The notes under the pieces: model-generated | What the model was told of the DNA's origin: nothing | What the model saw: only the letters and a program-made list of their open reading frames with translations | Databases searched by the model: none | Position numbers and translations under genes: made by a program | Shown here: one piece after another, positions 31,894 to 42,700 of the stretch | Layout of the letters: the number at the start of each line of letters is the position of its first letter | Numbering within the stretch: position 1 is the stretch's first letter | Assembly (NCBI RefSeq): GCF_002734285.1 | Contig: NZ_NSEA01000019.1 | Location: 166,212 to 230,211 of the forward strand | DNA: 64,000 nucleotides | DNA from: Fredinandcohnia onubensis | GTDB taxonomy: Bacteria; Bacillota; Bacilli; Bacillales; Bacillaceae_L | Reading direction: 5' to 3'

Positions 31894-33366
31894 TTAACCC
31901 TTCATCTTTAAAAACCTTTTAATATTAAGGCTTTTAATCTCATTCTTAAACATAATGAAAAATAAGACGATTATTAAAATGATTAAGGCGTATTTAATAT
32001 AAATTATATAATTTAATAAAGTCGTAACTGTAAATAGGGCAACAAGTAACGAAATTACTGCCATCTTGATATTTATTGCTGTTATTTTATATTTCTTTGC
32101 CAACAATAAAGAATTTATAAGTGTAGCTAATATTGATGAAACTAATGTAGATCCCGCAAGAGCATATACCCCAAAATGGTCGATAAATATAAAGTTTAAC
32201 GCAATGTGTAAAAGGACACATAATGAATTTACAACTGTTGTTACTTTTGTATTATTATATGAGTAAAATGTTTGTAATACTACTGTTCCAGTTGAAGTGA
32301 AAATAGACATTGGGATAAACACTAGAGTAATCTTGTACATTAAATCAATATCATTGGGTGTGATGTTTCCCCTGAGAAATAGTAAGGATAAGAAAAACTT
32401 TCCAAATAAGATAAACAAAATCGAAATTACCGAGAAAATAGCTACAAAGAATAAATTAATTTGAGATATTCTGGTCTGTGCTTTTTTAAGTTCATTTTTT
32501 GATATTTCAGATGCTATAAATGAGTATGAGGCACCTGATACTGCGTTTGTAATTATTGAACTAGATAATATTACTATCATCGTGGAATAAGAAAGAATTG
32601 TTAAAGTCCCTGGCTCAAATATTGTTGCAAATGATTTGTCAACAAATGTATTTATTACCCCTAAGCCTCCACTAATTAGAAGAGGTATGGAATTTTTAAT
32701 GAGCTTTAATACATCTTTGTCATACTTTGTAAAAGTCTTGAATGGTAATTTTCTAAGTAAAATAATAAATGAAATTAAAGTCCCTACTAACATTCCTATG
32801 GTAATTGCATAGATTGTCGTCTTATAAAGGATAACCAAAATAATAATGCTTATTATAGAAGAAATTAAGTTAGCATAGCTTGCTATACCAAAGACTTTTT
32901 CTGCCTTGAAAAAATTATCAATAATTCTGTTAAGTACTAGAAAAAGACCAATAGCACAATAAAAAAGAGAAAATTTGAGCGTTATCGAAATTGTATCATT
33001 ATCAAAACCTGGTGCAAGTAATGTCATTAACGGATTAAAGAATACAAAAAATAAAATGAATAAAGTGGTAATAATTAAAAAGAAAGTAATTATTAAGGAA
33101 TATACATAATTTGCTCTATTCTGAAGGTCCTCTTTCTTATTAAGTGCCGGTATAATTCCGACTAAAAGTGCATCTGCAATTAAATTTATTGGTGTTCCAA
33201 GAATGTTAACGGTGAAATTAAAAGCATCAGTAATTTTTGAAAAACCGTAAAATGTTGAGAAAATAACTTCTCTAATAAACTGAATGCCTCTTACAAATAT
33301 ATCAAAGAGAAATATTACTTTTACTGCCTGTTTGAAATTGCTTTTTTTCATTAGTGAAGCAAACAT
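31894..33366 (-). CDS. MurJ/MviN-type lipid-linked oligosaccharide flippase
   Basis: A 490-residue membrane protein with about 14 predicted helices. The N-terminal block (IREVIFSTFYGFSKITDAFN) is the MurJ/MviN signature with the arginine and DAF residues of the central cavity. MurJ moves lipid II; members within polysaccharide clusters may move other undecaprenyl-linked sugars, like Wzx. Because it follows a glycosyltransferase and Wzy-like gene, repeat-unit export is the more likely job. It starts 3 bases after the upstream glycosyltransferase stop, with GAGG as ribosome site, so these genes are one unit. Confidence 0.85.
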   Translation of the reverse strand: MFASLMKKSNFKQAVKVIFLFDIFVRGIQFIREVIFSTFYGFSKITDAFNFTVNILGTPINLIADALLVGIIPALNKKEDLQNRANYVYSLIITFFLIITTLFILFFVFFNPLMTLLAPGFDNDTISITLKFSLFYCAIGLFLVLNRIIDNFFKAEKVFGIASYANLISSIISIIILVILYKTTIYAITIGMLVGTLISFIILLRKLPFKTFTKYDKDVLKLIKNSIPLLISGGLGVINTFVDKSFATIFEPGTLTILSYSTMIVILSSSIITNAVSGASYSFIASEISKNELKKAQTRISQINLFFVAIFSVISILFILFGKFFLSLLFLRGNITPNDIDLMYKITLVFIPMSIFTSTGTVVLQTFYSYNNTKVTTVVNSLCVLLHIALNFIFIDHFGVYALAGSTLVSSILATLINSLLLAKKYKITAINIKMAVISLLVALFTVTTLLNYIIYIKYALIILIIVLFFIMFKNEIKSLNIKRFLKMKG

Positions 33367-33369
33367 TAA

Positions 33370-34557
33370 TTAATTACCTCGCACTTTAACATCGTAAAAG
33401 AATGAATAGAAACGTAAGACATCCTCAATAAATTTCTTACTTTTATGGTTTTCAACTACAATATGGTCATAATCATTTTCAAGTAAATGAATGTACACAT
33501 GATTAAGCTCTTTAGACGTATATTCATTATAAAACCGCCTTGCATCTTTTCCGTAGAATTTATATTCAACTTTTGATATTTCTTCATCAGAAATAAATAA
33601 TGGCTTGTCCTCTTTATCTATACTGTTTAAAGATTGGATAATTTTATTAATCTGTTTAATCGAAATCTCAGGATAATCATTCGCGATTAATTCTTTTTTC
33701 CAAAGTTTATATACCTTTACTGCTAAGTTTTTATCTATTGAAGTATTTTGATGGAAAGACAGACTTTTATAGAATTTTAATTTTCTCAAAACCTTATACA
33801 TAAAAAGGTTATTATAAACAAAAAGCGGACTTATCGTAAAATGGTTCGAGAAGTATTTGAAAATAGTCCTGAAACACCCGTTTGCTACTTCAAATTTACC
33901 TACCTCACTATGGATATAATTTTCCCCAAACACTCTGTATTTGTACCATGGTTCCATTTTCTTTAAATTAAGAATTGTGAAGTTTTTGTAATTAATATAA
34001 TAAATCGTATTATCATAAATATAGTTAGGAAGCACGTATTCATCAAAGACAGCTTTTTTTACAATAAATGTATCCCCGATTACATTATCACCTTTATGGA
34101 AAAATATCTTCTTGATAAGGTAATTACTGATGATTTCATCAGGTCTATTCATGGTACCTGAGTTATTTCCGTTTTGATCGATTGTTAAATAATCGGCGTA
34201 TAGTCCCTCTATTTTAGGATTTTTCGTAAATTGGTCAATTATTTCTTCAAAAACTCTATCATGTGCAAGTTCATCATCTGAATGGAATAACAGTACAATA
34301 TCCCCTGTTATTTCTTTAGATGCTGTTAGAACTGCATTTAATTGACCGCTATTTTTTTGAAATGAGGATTTTATCCTGGAATCTGAATAGGAGCTAACTA
34401 TTTCTTCGGTTTCATCCGTAGAACCATCGTTTATAACAATGAGTTCCCAATTATCATAAGTTTGACTTAATATAGTCTTTATACTAATAGGTAAGTATTT
34501 AGCATCATTATAAGTGGGCATAAGTATAGAAATTTTATACATAAAAACCATCATCAC
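33370..34557 (-). CDS. Glycosyltransferase family 2
   Basis: A 395-residue cytosolic inverting glycosyltransferase. The GT-A fold begins at once: YKISILMPTYNDAKYLP, then WELIVINDGSTDET and LLFHSDDELAHD, where the DD pair coordinates the metal and nucleotide sugar. The C-terminal 180 residues are not recognised and are rich in K and Y. Sugar and acceptor cannot be read from the sequence. Three possible ATG starts lie within 16 bases; the first is used, AAAGGAAAG standing before it. It belongs to the operon with the flippase. Confidence 0.85.
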   Translation of the reverse strand: MMMVFMYKISILMPTYNDAKYLPISIKTILSQTYDNWELIVINDGSTDETEEIVSSYSDSRIKSSFQKNSGQLNAVLTASKEITGDIVLLFHSDDELAHDRVFEEIIDQFTKNPKIEGLYADYLTIDQNGNNSGTMNRPDEIISNYLIKKIFFHKGDNVIGDTFIVKKAVFDEYVLPNYIYDNTIYYINYKNFTILNLKKMEPWYKYRVFGENYIHSEVGKFEVANGCFRTIFKYFSNHFTISPLFVYNNLFMYKVLRKLKFYKSLSFHQNTSIDKNLAVKVYKLWKKELIANDYPEISIKQINKIIQSLNSIDKEDKPLFISDEEISKVEYKFYGKDARRFYNEYTSKELNHVYIHLLENDYDHIVVENHKSKKFIEDVLRFYSFFYDVKVRGN

Positions 34558-34655
34558 TTTCCTTTATTGTTCTTAAAAAAATTATTATAAAGAAATAATC
34601 TTTTCTTAGTATAAACAATTAAAATTTTTGAATCAATTTGCCTAAGGTTAACACA

Positions 34656-34683
34656 AACGGGAGAGAATAATTTCTCTCCCGTT
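34656..34683. terminator. Hairpin between polymerase and glycosyltransferase genes
   Basis: AACGGGAGAGAA pairs perfectly with TTCTCTCCCGTT around a 4-nt loop. T-rich sequence follows on both strands, so it is a terminator, possibly a partial one, between two minus-strand genes. Confidence 0.7.
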
Positions 34684-34685
34684 CT

Positions 34686-36101
34686 TTAGTTATGTTTTGT
34701 TAGTTTTCCATATAACTTAAGATCTACTACAAGATATCCCAATATAGCTGAAATATAAATACTTACTGCAGGTGCTGTTAAAACGTGTCCGGCAGAAAAT
34801 GCTATCCCTAACGCTAATAAAAGACTGGAAAAATACATTAAGTATTTTGTAGTGAAAATCTTGTTGAAATTAGCAAATGTTGCAACCAATATTTTTATAA
34901 AAAGAACTAATAGCGGTAAAAAGAAAACGGTAAAACCAATTATACCAAATGAAAAGAAGATATCATAAAAATCCATTTCAACCATTTTGGCCTCTTCAGT
35001 AAAGTTTCCGGCATATCCCATACCAAATAATTTTTGAAGTAAAGGTGCATTTTCAAAATCAGTTTGTAATTTATCTAAGTAGATTTCCCTACTACTTAAA
35101 AGTAAATTCTCAACTTTTTCTTTCGTAATTTCCTGCTCCTGTGGGTTAGGAGTGGTGTTATTTATTGTTGCTGGAGGGTGCTCACTATTTGAATTATTCT
35201 GTTCAGTATCGACATTTAAAGAAATTCCTAAAATGTTTAAATGAACAATTGTATTTTTGTAAATTGGAGTAAATGGTGTTATCCCAATAAACAGTATAAT
35301 AATTAATAGTAACAATGTACTTCTAAGTCTCAATGTCTTAGCCATAGTTGTTTTTCGTGATTTAAACAGATCTATTATTACCATGAAAAAGGCAAGTAAT
35401 AAGACTAGTAGACAAGCTGCAAAACCTACCTTAGTACCCACTGCAAACATAGAGAAAATCATAAAGAATGTTGGTATCCAGTTTATTATACTTTTCATAC
35501 CATAAGTATTATTAATCGAATAAAGAAGCACGATTGGAAATATAATTGCTAGGATTGCTCCAATTTCGTTTCCAGCGAAAAACCATCCAGTGTATCCAAC
35601 TTTTGAACTATCGTAACTTGTAAGGCTAGTTGATGTAAAGATAGAAATAATCATTACAAGGTTTATGATTAAAGATGAATATAAAACGAAATTAATAAGT
35701 TTTTTCTCGAGATCCAATCTTTTACTTAATGAAGTAAAAGCAATTATATAAGTAAACAATGTAATAATGAAATAAACTACTTTAGCAATAAATTTGATCT
35801 CTAAACCTAAAGAAAAAATAGGCTTTGTAAAGAAGTTTATCCCCAACCCAATTCCAATAACAGCACTTAAAATAAATAGGTATGTCAAATAGTAGACTTT
35901 TTTTGTTTGAATAGTGCTATAGATAAGATAAATAATACAGAGAAAAAGTACAAAAAATCTAAATATAACTCCGAATGTAATATTGATATTTAGTACCATT
36001 AAACTATATGTTGTAAATACATCAATTATAGGTTGTAGGGTAATGAAAATAATTAAGAAAAGCTCGAACTTTGAAACATAAGGTTTAAGTTTTTGAAACA
36101 T
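34686..36101 (-). CDS. Wzy/O-antigen ligase-like polysaccharide polymerase
   Basis: A 471-residue membrane protein with about 11 predicted helices and one large extracytoplasmic loop (near residues 290-360, with several N and P residues and ending in a LLSSREIYLDKL segment). This layout, and the GTKVGFAACLLVLLLAFF and FGMGYAGN stretches, fit the WaaL/Wzy family, which joins or ligates undecaprenyl-linked repeat units outside the membrane. The gene lies upstream of a glycosyltransferase and a flippase on the same strand, the expected set for a Wzy-dependent polymer. Sequence identity in this family is low, so the product cannot be named. Confidence 0.75.
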   Translation of the reverse strand: MFQKLKPYVSKFELFLIIFITLQPIIDVFTTYSLMVLNINITFGVIFRFFVLFLCIIYLIYSTIQTKKVYYLTYLFILSAVIGIGLGINFFTKPIFSLGLEIKFIAKVVYFIITLFTYIIAFTSLSKRLDLEKKLINFVLYSSLIINLVMIISIFTSTSLTSYDSSKVGYTGWFFAGNEIGAILAIIFPIVLLYSINNTYGMKSIINWIPTFFMIFSMFAVGTKVGFAACLLVLLLAFFMVIIDLFKSRKTTMAKTLRLRSTLLLLIIILFIGITPFTPIYKNTIVHLNILGISLNVDTEQNNSNSEHPPATINNTTPNPQEQEITKEKVENLLLSSREIYLDKLQTDFENAPLLQKLFGMGYAGNFTEEAKMVEMDFYDIFFSFGIIGFTVFFLPLLVLFIKILVATFANFNKIFTTKYLMYFSSLLLALGIAFSAGHVLTAPAVSIYISAILGYLVVDLKLYGKLTKHN

Positions 36102-36377
36102 TACTTGACCTCCATGGTGAATTTTGCTAAAAAACCAAGAAAAATGTCATTATTTTTAACAACATATAAAGATTACATTATTTTTTGGGAAAGGTAAATC
36201 ATTTAATTAGGAATTTAGAAAGTTGGATATTGGAAAGATATAATATATAATCCAATATAGAATGCAAACCTTAGAAATATAAAACAATTACTCGTTGCTA
36301 AAAAATTCACCTTGTAATTGACTAAAAGTGATAAAAATTTTATTCACTTCCATTTTCGAAAGAGAGGAATTATTTTA

Positions 36378-37559
36378 ATGAAGATTTTGATTACTACTAT
36401 ATTTGACTATCCACACGAAGGCGGTCTTTCAACCCATGTAAAGACGTTGAAGCTTGGTCTTGAAGAAAAAGGCCATAGTGTAGATGTATTATCTTTTTCT
36501 AATATTAATCCAATCGTAAAAAAATTGGTAGCCCAAGGACCTGGATTTGTTTTAAACAAGCTTCAAAAAGGGAAAGGCCAACTATTAAATGACACAATGC
36601 GTGGAACACTGCTTAATACATACATAAAAAAACAAAAACAAGATTATGATGTTATTAATGCCCAGGATGTATTCTCTGCGAATGCTTCTATTAAAACTGG
36701 TATACCGACAGTTAGTACTGTTCACGGTTATTACGCTAATGAAGCAATCAGTAGAGGGGCTATAGTCGAAAATAGTGCAGAAGACCTTAAAATTAAGGAA
36801 ATAGAAAAGGAAGCTTATCAGAACTCAGATGAATTAATTGCAGTTGATCGAAGAATTAATGAGTATGTTAAAAAACTAGCAGGCGTAGATACACATGTCA
36901 TAAAAAACTTTATTAATTTAGATTCATTTAGAAATATTAGTGAAAGTCCATTGGTGATCCGTAACGAGTTTAATATTCCCGAAAACAAGAAAATTTTGTT
37001 AGTGCCAAGGAGATTAACAGAAAAAAATGGGGTAATATATCCAACTTTAGCGATGAAATATGTTTTAGAAAAGTTTCCAAACACCCTTTTACTTTATGCT
37101 GGTACAGGAGAGCAATCACAAAATATCCAAAATGAAATTACAAAAAATGGGTTGATGGATTCTGTAAGGTTGCTTGGTTCAGTTGAACACGAAAAAATGA
37201 AAAATTTATATTCAATTGCTGATATTGTACTCGTACCTAGTGTACATTCCTACGGGGTTGAAGAAGCAACATCAATATCCGCTTTAGAGGCAATGGGTTC
37301 AGGCTCTCCGGTAGTTGCTGGTGCAGTTGGTGGGTTAAAAGAAATATTTGAGCACGAAAAGGATGGGTTGTTGATAAATGCTGATAATGTTACTGAGTTT
37401 GCTAACAGTATTATAAGATTATTAAATGATAAAGAACTTTGTAATAAACTATCAGAAAATGCTCAAAAAAAGGTTGAAGAAGAATATTCGCATTTAGCAG
37501 CAGCTGCTAAATATGAATCCATATATCAAAAGGCTATTGAGCGTAAAAAAATTAAATAA
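36378..37559 (+). CDS. Glycosyltransferase family 4
   Basis: A 393-residue retaining glycosyltransferase with GT-B fold. The start at 36378 is supported by AGAGAGGA 9 nt upstream and by the conserved opening MKILITTIFDYPHEGGLSTHV; an upstream in-frame start has no such site. The donor domain contains RRLTEKNGVIYPTLAMKYV and the EX7E-type motif EEATSISALEAMGSGSPVVAG. It is transcribed away from the polymerase gene and has its own terminator, but likely contributes to the same polymer. Donor and acceptor unknown. Confidence 0.88.
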   Translation: MKILITTIFDYPHEGGLSTHVKTLKLGLEEKGHSVDVLSFSNINPIVKKLVAQGPGFVLNKLQKGKGQLLNDTMRGTLLNTYIKKQKQDYDVINAQDVFSANASIKTGIPTVSTVHGYYANEAISRGAIVENSAEDLKIKEIEKEAYQNSDELIAVDRRINEYVKKLAGVDTHVIKNFINLDSFRNISESPLVIRNEFNIPENKKILLVPRRLTEKNGVIYPTLAMKYVLEKFPNTLLLYAGTGEQSQNIQNEITKNGLMDSVRLLGSVEHEKMKNLYSIADIVLVPSVHSYGVEEATSISALEAMGSGSPVVAGAVGGLKEIFEHEKDGLLINADNVTEFANSIIRLLNDKELCNKLSENAQKKVEEEYSHLAAAAKYESIYQKAIERKKIK

Positions 37560-37569
37560 TTACTTCTAT

Positions 37570-37612
37570 AAAACGAAAAGTAGTTTAAACACTTCTTTTC
37601 GTTTTTTTTTAT
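37570..37612 (+). terminator. Intrinsic terminator after glycosyltransferase
   Basis: AAACGAAAAGTAG pairs with CTTCTTTTCGTTT with small irregularities, followed by nine T. Confidence 0.88.
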
Positions 37613-38340
37613 TGTTGCAGCGTTATTAATCTTGAACAAAATAGGTGCCATTTAAAGTAACTGCACTTTACGGAAAAGGTTCCTGAGGAGAAAGAAAAGG
37701 AAATAGGTCGAATGAAGTTGTAAAATGGTGTTCAAAGAAAATTTGAGTCACCATGGTAAAGAGTATGTTCGGTTCCTTTGCATGCATGGAGTAGGAGAAA
37801 TATTTGTTACCGATTGGTTAAAAAGATGTTTGAAAAGCTTAAACAAAGAGGCTTTATAATTGTAGAGAAAGATCATGACCACAGCCATAAGTTATAAAAA
37901 TATGTTGTGATTACTTCTAAAAACTTGTAGCAAGCAAAGATAATTAAAAGCAGAATTAATAAATGTAGAAAAAATTTTCTAATTAAAACCATGAGGTACC
38001 TCCAAATAATTATTCTCTTCTAAACCTCATTTTAATATCAACTAATTAATCTTATTTTTATATAGTGTAAATTTTCCTTAAATTAATTGTAAAGTTACTA
38101 TTGAACAGTGGAGGCATATCTTGGCACAATCGAGATAAACGAATGGATTTACCATCCTCTGCTATACACTCTTTATTAACCAGTTCTTTGCTTGTGAACT
38201 TATAGGTGTAAAGATTAAAAAATGTAGTTTAGGTAACATGCTATTTCAACCGCGATAATTTTATTAAATTTATGTTAAAGAGAGGTTTCTACCCGTACAA
38301 AAAATATAAAAATCCATAATATATTATAAAGGAGATGAAG
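37613..38340. other. Gene-free stretch with decayed coding fragments
   Basis: No intact gene. Besides a possible regulator remnant (37816-37930), a minus-strand frame around 38100-38205 reads EDGKSIRLSRLCQDMPPLF but has neither start nor usable length. The end of the stretch holds the AAAGGAG site of the amidase gene. This looks like eroded DNA between two wall-related genes. Confidence 0.4.
37816..37930 (+). pseudogene. Possible MarR-type winged-helix remnant
   Basis: One frame reads LVKKMFEKLKQRGFIIVEKD, then HDHSHKL, a stop, and YVVITSKNL. The pattern helix, then a wing with charged turn, then VxIT resembles the end of a MarR-family DNA-binding domain, broken by a stop codon. No start, no ribosome site. 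A weak assignment by eye. Confidence 0.22.
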
Positions 38341-39264
38341 ATGATGGCAGTAAAAAATAAATATCAAATTGAAAGAAATTACATCTCTTTTGGTAAATCA
38401 CGCTCTGGTCAGAAAATAAATAAGGTGTTATTTGTTGTTAACCATGAAACAGCAAACAATAACGCCGATGCAGATGATCATTATCGATATTTTAACAGGA
38501 ATGGTATTAGTGCTTCAGCCCACACTTTCATAGATGATAAAAAAATATTGGAGATTATTCCACTCGATGAAAAAGCTTGGCATGTAAATTATAATAAACC
38601 TGTTGATAACAGGATGTTCGGGGCTGATGCAAATGATGTAGCAATTGGTGTTGAGTTGTGTAGGACAGGTGATTTTAAACAGGCTTATGATAGATATGTG
38701 TGGTACAATGCTTATCTTTGCCATAAGTTTGGTTTGATTCCTGAAAAACATTTAGTTCAGCATAGTGTACTTGATCCAGAAAGAAGGGTTGACCCCGAAA
38801 GTTGGCTAAACCCTAATGGGATAACATGGGCGCATTTTATCAAAGATGTCCGTAAATACTATAATAATTGGGAAGGCAAGGTAGGAGTTAATCGAATCGA
38901 TATTGGCATTGCTATCTCCAAGTACCCAGATGGTTATGGAGTAAATTACTACGATTCCCCAAATGGGACTTTCAAAGGAAGAATAACAAATAAGATCCCT
39001 TATATAGTATATGCGGAAAATAATGGATGGATCGATATTGGGCAAAGTTCCTGGATACCCCTAGAAAGTATGGACTTTAAAAGGTATACTGCAACCTCGA
39101 AATACCCAAAAGGATACGGTGTAAACTATTATGATGCACCAAATGGCACCTATAAAGGACGTATCACTGAACCTATTCCTTATCTTGTTTATGCTCGGAA
39201 AAATGGTTGGGTAGATATTGGCCAGAGCTCATGGATTCCAGAAGAACATTTAATAATTGAATAG
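38341..39264 (+). CDS. N-acetylmuramoyl-L-alanine amidase with two C-terminal SH3-like repeats
   Basis: A 307-residue peptidoglycan hydrolase that cuts between muramic acid and L-alanine. Residues about 25-180 are the Amidase_2/PGRP zinc domain: VVNHETANN with His35, AHTFIDDKKILEIIPLDEKAWHV, and LVQHSVLDPE with the second His. Then two tandem repeats of about 48 residues (KYPDGYGVNYYDSPNGTFKG and KYPKGYGVNYYDAPNGTYKG) look like wall-binding SH3-type units. No signal peptide is present, as in phage or lysis-released endolysins. The ATG at 38341 has AAAGGAG at a good distance; an ATG six bases earlier is too close to it. Confidence 0.87.
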   Translation: MMAVKNKYQIERNYISFGKSRSGQKINKVLFVVNHETANNNADADDHYRYFNRNGISASAHTFIDDKKILEIIPLDEKAWHVNYNKPVDNRMFGADANDVAIGVELCRTGDFKQAYDRYVWYNAYLCHKFGLIPEKHLVQHSVLDPERRVDPESWLNPNGITWAHFIKDVRKYYNNWEGKVGVNRIDIGIAISKYPDGYGVNYYDSPNGTFKGRITNKIPYIVYAENNGWIDIGQSSWIPLESMDFKRYTATSKYPKGYGVNYYDAPNGTYKGRITEPIPYLVYARKNGWVDIGQSSWIPEEHLIIE

Positions 39265-39758
39265 CAGTAAAATTGATACTTTATTAATCAAACCTTAGAA
39301 TAAACAAGTAATAAGTCCTCAATTATGTGGAGGTTATTAACAAGTCAAACCAAGGAAATTAAAAGGTGCTATTTTCTATAATTAGAGAATGGTACCTTTT
39401 TTAACTTATAATCAAAGTCTCGATTTTTCGTGGGGTTATATATATGTTTTAGAAGTTTAAAAAAATATTAAAAATCTTAGATAAATATAAATCGCTGGAA
39501 ACAGATTGGTAGATTTAGTTCCCTCAATATCCCTAATATCTATTAATTATGTGTATGGAAATATAATTAATATCAAAATTACATTATTGAATGGCAACTT
39601 CTAATGCGTTTAAAAATTATCGTTGCAGAGAATCTCTTGACGTCTATGTATTTAAATTGGGTTTATAACCAAAAACAACCTTGAATTTAACCATTGAAAT
39701 AACTAGAATTAACCCTGTATAATAAATTTAGTGTTGAAAAAAGGGGGAAATTGTCTAA
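39265..39758. other. Intergenic stretch with a terminator
   Basis: Apart from the terminator at 39361-39403 and the AAGGGGG site before the next gene I see no coding or RNA feature. Very AT-rich. Confidence 0.45.
39361..39403 (+). terminator. Intrinsic terminator after the amidase
   Basis: AAAAGGTGCTATTTTCT pairs with AGAGAATGGTACCTTTT through several G-U pairs, then TT follows; about 100 bp after the stop codon. Confidence 0.65.
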
Positions 39759-42700
39759 TTGAAAGGAAAAAATAGAATAATATCCGTTTTATCAATTATC
39801 TTAATGCTTGTCGCCTCTCCAGTTTTTGCCGAGGATAAAGTAATAACCTCCGAAAATAATAGTTTGATAGAGGCTATTGTTGATACTCCAATATTTACTG
39901 AGGATGGCCAAAAAGTTGGGACCATAGTAAAGGGTGTTATTGTAAGTTATTCCGCTATTGACAGTGACAAAGTAACAATTCAGTGGAAGAGTGATATTGC
40001 TTACATTAACAAGGAAAATACTCGGATTCTTGATTCGGTAGAAGTATCTGATTCAGAGATGGTTTTGGAAGGGGAAAGTAACTCTATAGGCACTATCGTT
40101 GCTGAAAATGGATTAGAAGTTTTAAACCCTAAGACGAAGTTACCAATCTTTCAGTTAGAACCAAAAGTAAAGTATCCTGTAATAGGGCAAAATGATGGGA
40201 AATATAAGGTGTTGATTGGGAGCCGATTAGGAATAATTGAACCTAAGGATGATGTGACTTTCACCGAAGAAACAGTTAGTGAGTCGGTAATTGAACCATC
40301 TAACCAAACACCAGATCAAAATTCTACAGATAATAGTTCTGAAGAAATAACTAATCCTAATTTAGATACGGGAAATTTAGCCGACAAAAATGCAGAAGTC
40401 ATAAAGACAGAACAAACACCTACTTCTGAACAATTACAAGCTGAAGAAGAAAAACAAAACTCGAATGAACTACAATCAGAAGAAACTGAAGTGGTTGAAG
40501 TTGTAGGTGTTAGTGAAAATGAACCAAAACCAAGAGCATTTACGCTTAACGATCGTTATTTTAAAGCTAATGCTGATAACCTTTCGGTCTACGATAATAG
40601 TACTGGAAAACTCGTACATGCAGGATATTTGATTAAAGGTCAAGTATATCCACGTGTAAGTGATTATGGGGATTGGCACAAGATCAAATATGGTAATGGT
40701 TACGGGTATGTTTTGAAAAGTGCAACTATCCCAGTTGATGGACCTGAAATCCGAAACGAAAACAGTAGCAATCTACAAGGTAATGGTCGTACATTTACAG
40801 CACTTGAGAACTTAGTAGTAAATGATAATACATCGGGTGCTCTAATTCCATTTGCGGTAATCAATAAAGGAACTACTTATCCTATAATAGGCTATCTAGG
40901 TCCAGACTGGATAAAGGTTGATGTTTCTGGTCGGATTGGTTATGTGTATAAGTCGGCAACTAAGATGTCTTTTGAGAGCTCGGACCGATATTTTAAAGCG
41001 GATGTAGATAATCTCTCAGTCTATGATAATAGCACAGGAAAACTTGTTCATATAGGGTACTTAATAAAAGGACAAGTATTTCCACGTGTGAGTGATTATG
41101 GAGATTGGCATAGGATTAAATACGGTAATACTTATGGCTTTGTTTGGAAAGACGCAACTTCTCCAGCAATAGGTACTGAAATTAAAAATGAAAACAGTAG
41201 CAATCTACAAAATAATGGTCGTACATTTACAGCACTTGAGAATTTAGTAGTAAATGATAATACATCAGGCGCACTTGTTCCGTTTGCGGTAATCAATAAG
41301 GGAACCACATATCCTGTACTAGGTTATTTAGGTCCCGATTGGATTAAGGTAGATGTTGGTGGCAGGATCGGATACGTTTATAAGCCTGCAACTAAGTTTT
41401 CTTTTGAGAACACTGACCGTTATTTTAAAGTAGATGTAGATAATCTCTCAGTTTACGATAATAGCACAGGAAGACTTGTTCATAAGGGGTACTTAATAAA
41501 AGGACAGGTATTTCCGCGTGTAAGTGATTATGGGGATTGGCATAAGGTCAAATATGGTAATGGGTATGGTTTTATCTGGAAGGACGCGACATCTCCAGCT
41601 GTAGGGACGGAAATAAGAAATGAAAATACAAGTAATCTACAAAGTAATGGTAGATCATTTACAGCAATTGAAAACCTTGTTGTGAATGATAATACATCTG
41701 GAGCGCTTGTTCCGTTTGCTGTAATTAATTCAGGTTCCTCATACCCGATTTTAGGTTATTTAGGGTCCGAATGGATTAAAGTTGATGTTGGTGGCAGAAT
41801 CGGTTATGTGTATAAGTCAGCAACTAAAATGACTTTTGAATCAACAGATCGTTATTTTAAAGCGTCAATTGAAAATCTTCCAATCTATGATAATAGTACA
41901 GGTAAGCTTGTTCATGTAGGAAATTTAATGAAAGGACAGGTTTACCCACGTGTAAGTGATTATGGTGATTGGCATCAGATTAAGTTTGGCAGAGGTTACG
42001 GCTATGTATGGGAAGATGCGACAGAACCTGCATTTAGTTGGGAAATAAAGAATGAAAATACAACTTTCCAAAACACCGAGCGTAATTTCAAAGCACTTGA
42101 GAATCTAGTTGTAAACGACAATACATCTGGAGCACTTATACCTTTTGCTACAATTAATGCCGGAACTACTTACCCAGTTGTAGGATATTTGGGACCTGAT
42201 TGGATTAAGATTGATGTGAGCGGTAGAATTGGCTATGTCTATAAGCCTGCTGTCCATGAAGGACCAATTTATAGATATACAAATTATGCTTTATCTTTAG
42301 CGGAAGCTTTTGAAAAACAAATGGCCGCTAATCCGCCACCGCAAACTGATAAAAAATATAAAGCATATGTGCGTTCCGATGCATTTATAGTTAATGACGT
42401 AAATAATCCTACTGTTGGAATTGTCCAGAACCCAGGATGGAGGGTTAGAGTTGGCCCTAGTATTTCGTATGATGATATAGGCCAATTAAATAATGGAGAA
42501 AGTGTAACAATACTTTCTAAAGCCTACAATACTCAAGACGGATATTGGTGGTATGAAATAAAATATAATCGACAGTGGGTTAATGCAATTCGTGAAGATG
42601 TTTTATATTACCTAAATCCAGAAAGTTTTAACAGAGATTCAAAATATTATTATCAATTTTTAGTTCTATCTGAAAGTGCTGGTATTAGTATAAACGAAGT

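Noticed and set aside
38335..38340. Amidase start two codons upstream
   Set aside because: That ATG overlaps the AAAGGAG site; the ATG at 38341 has proper spacing.
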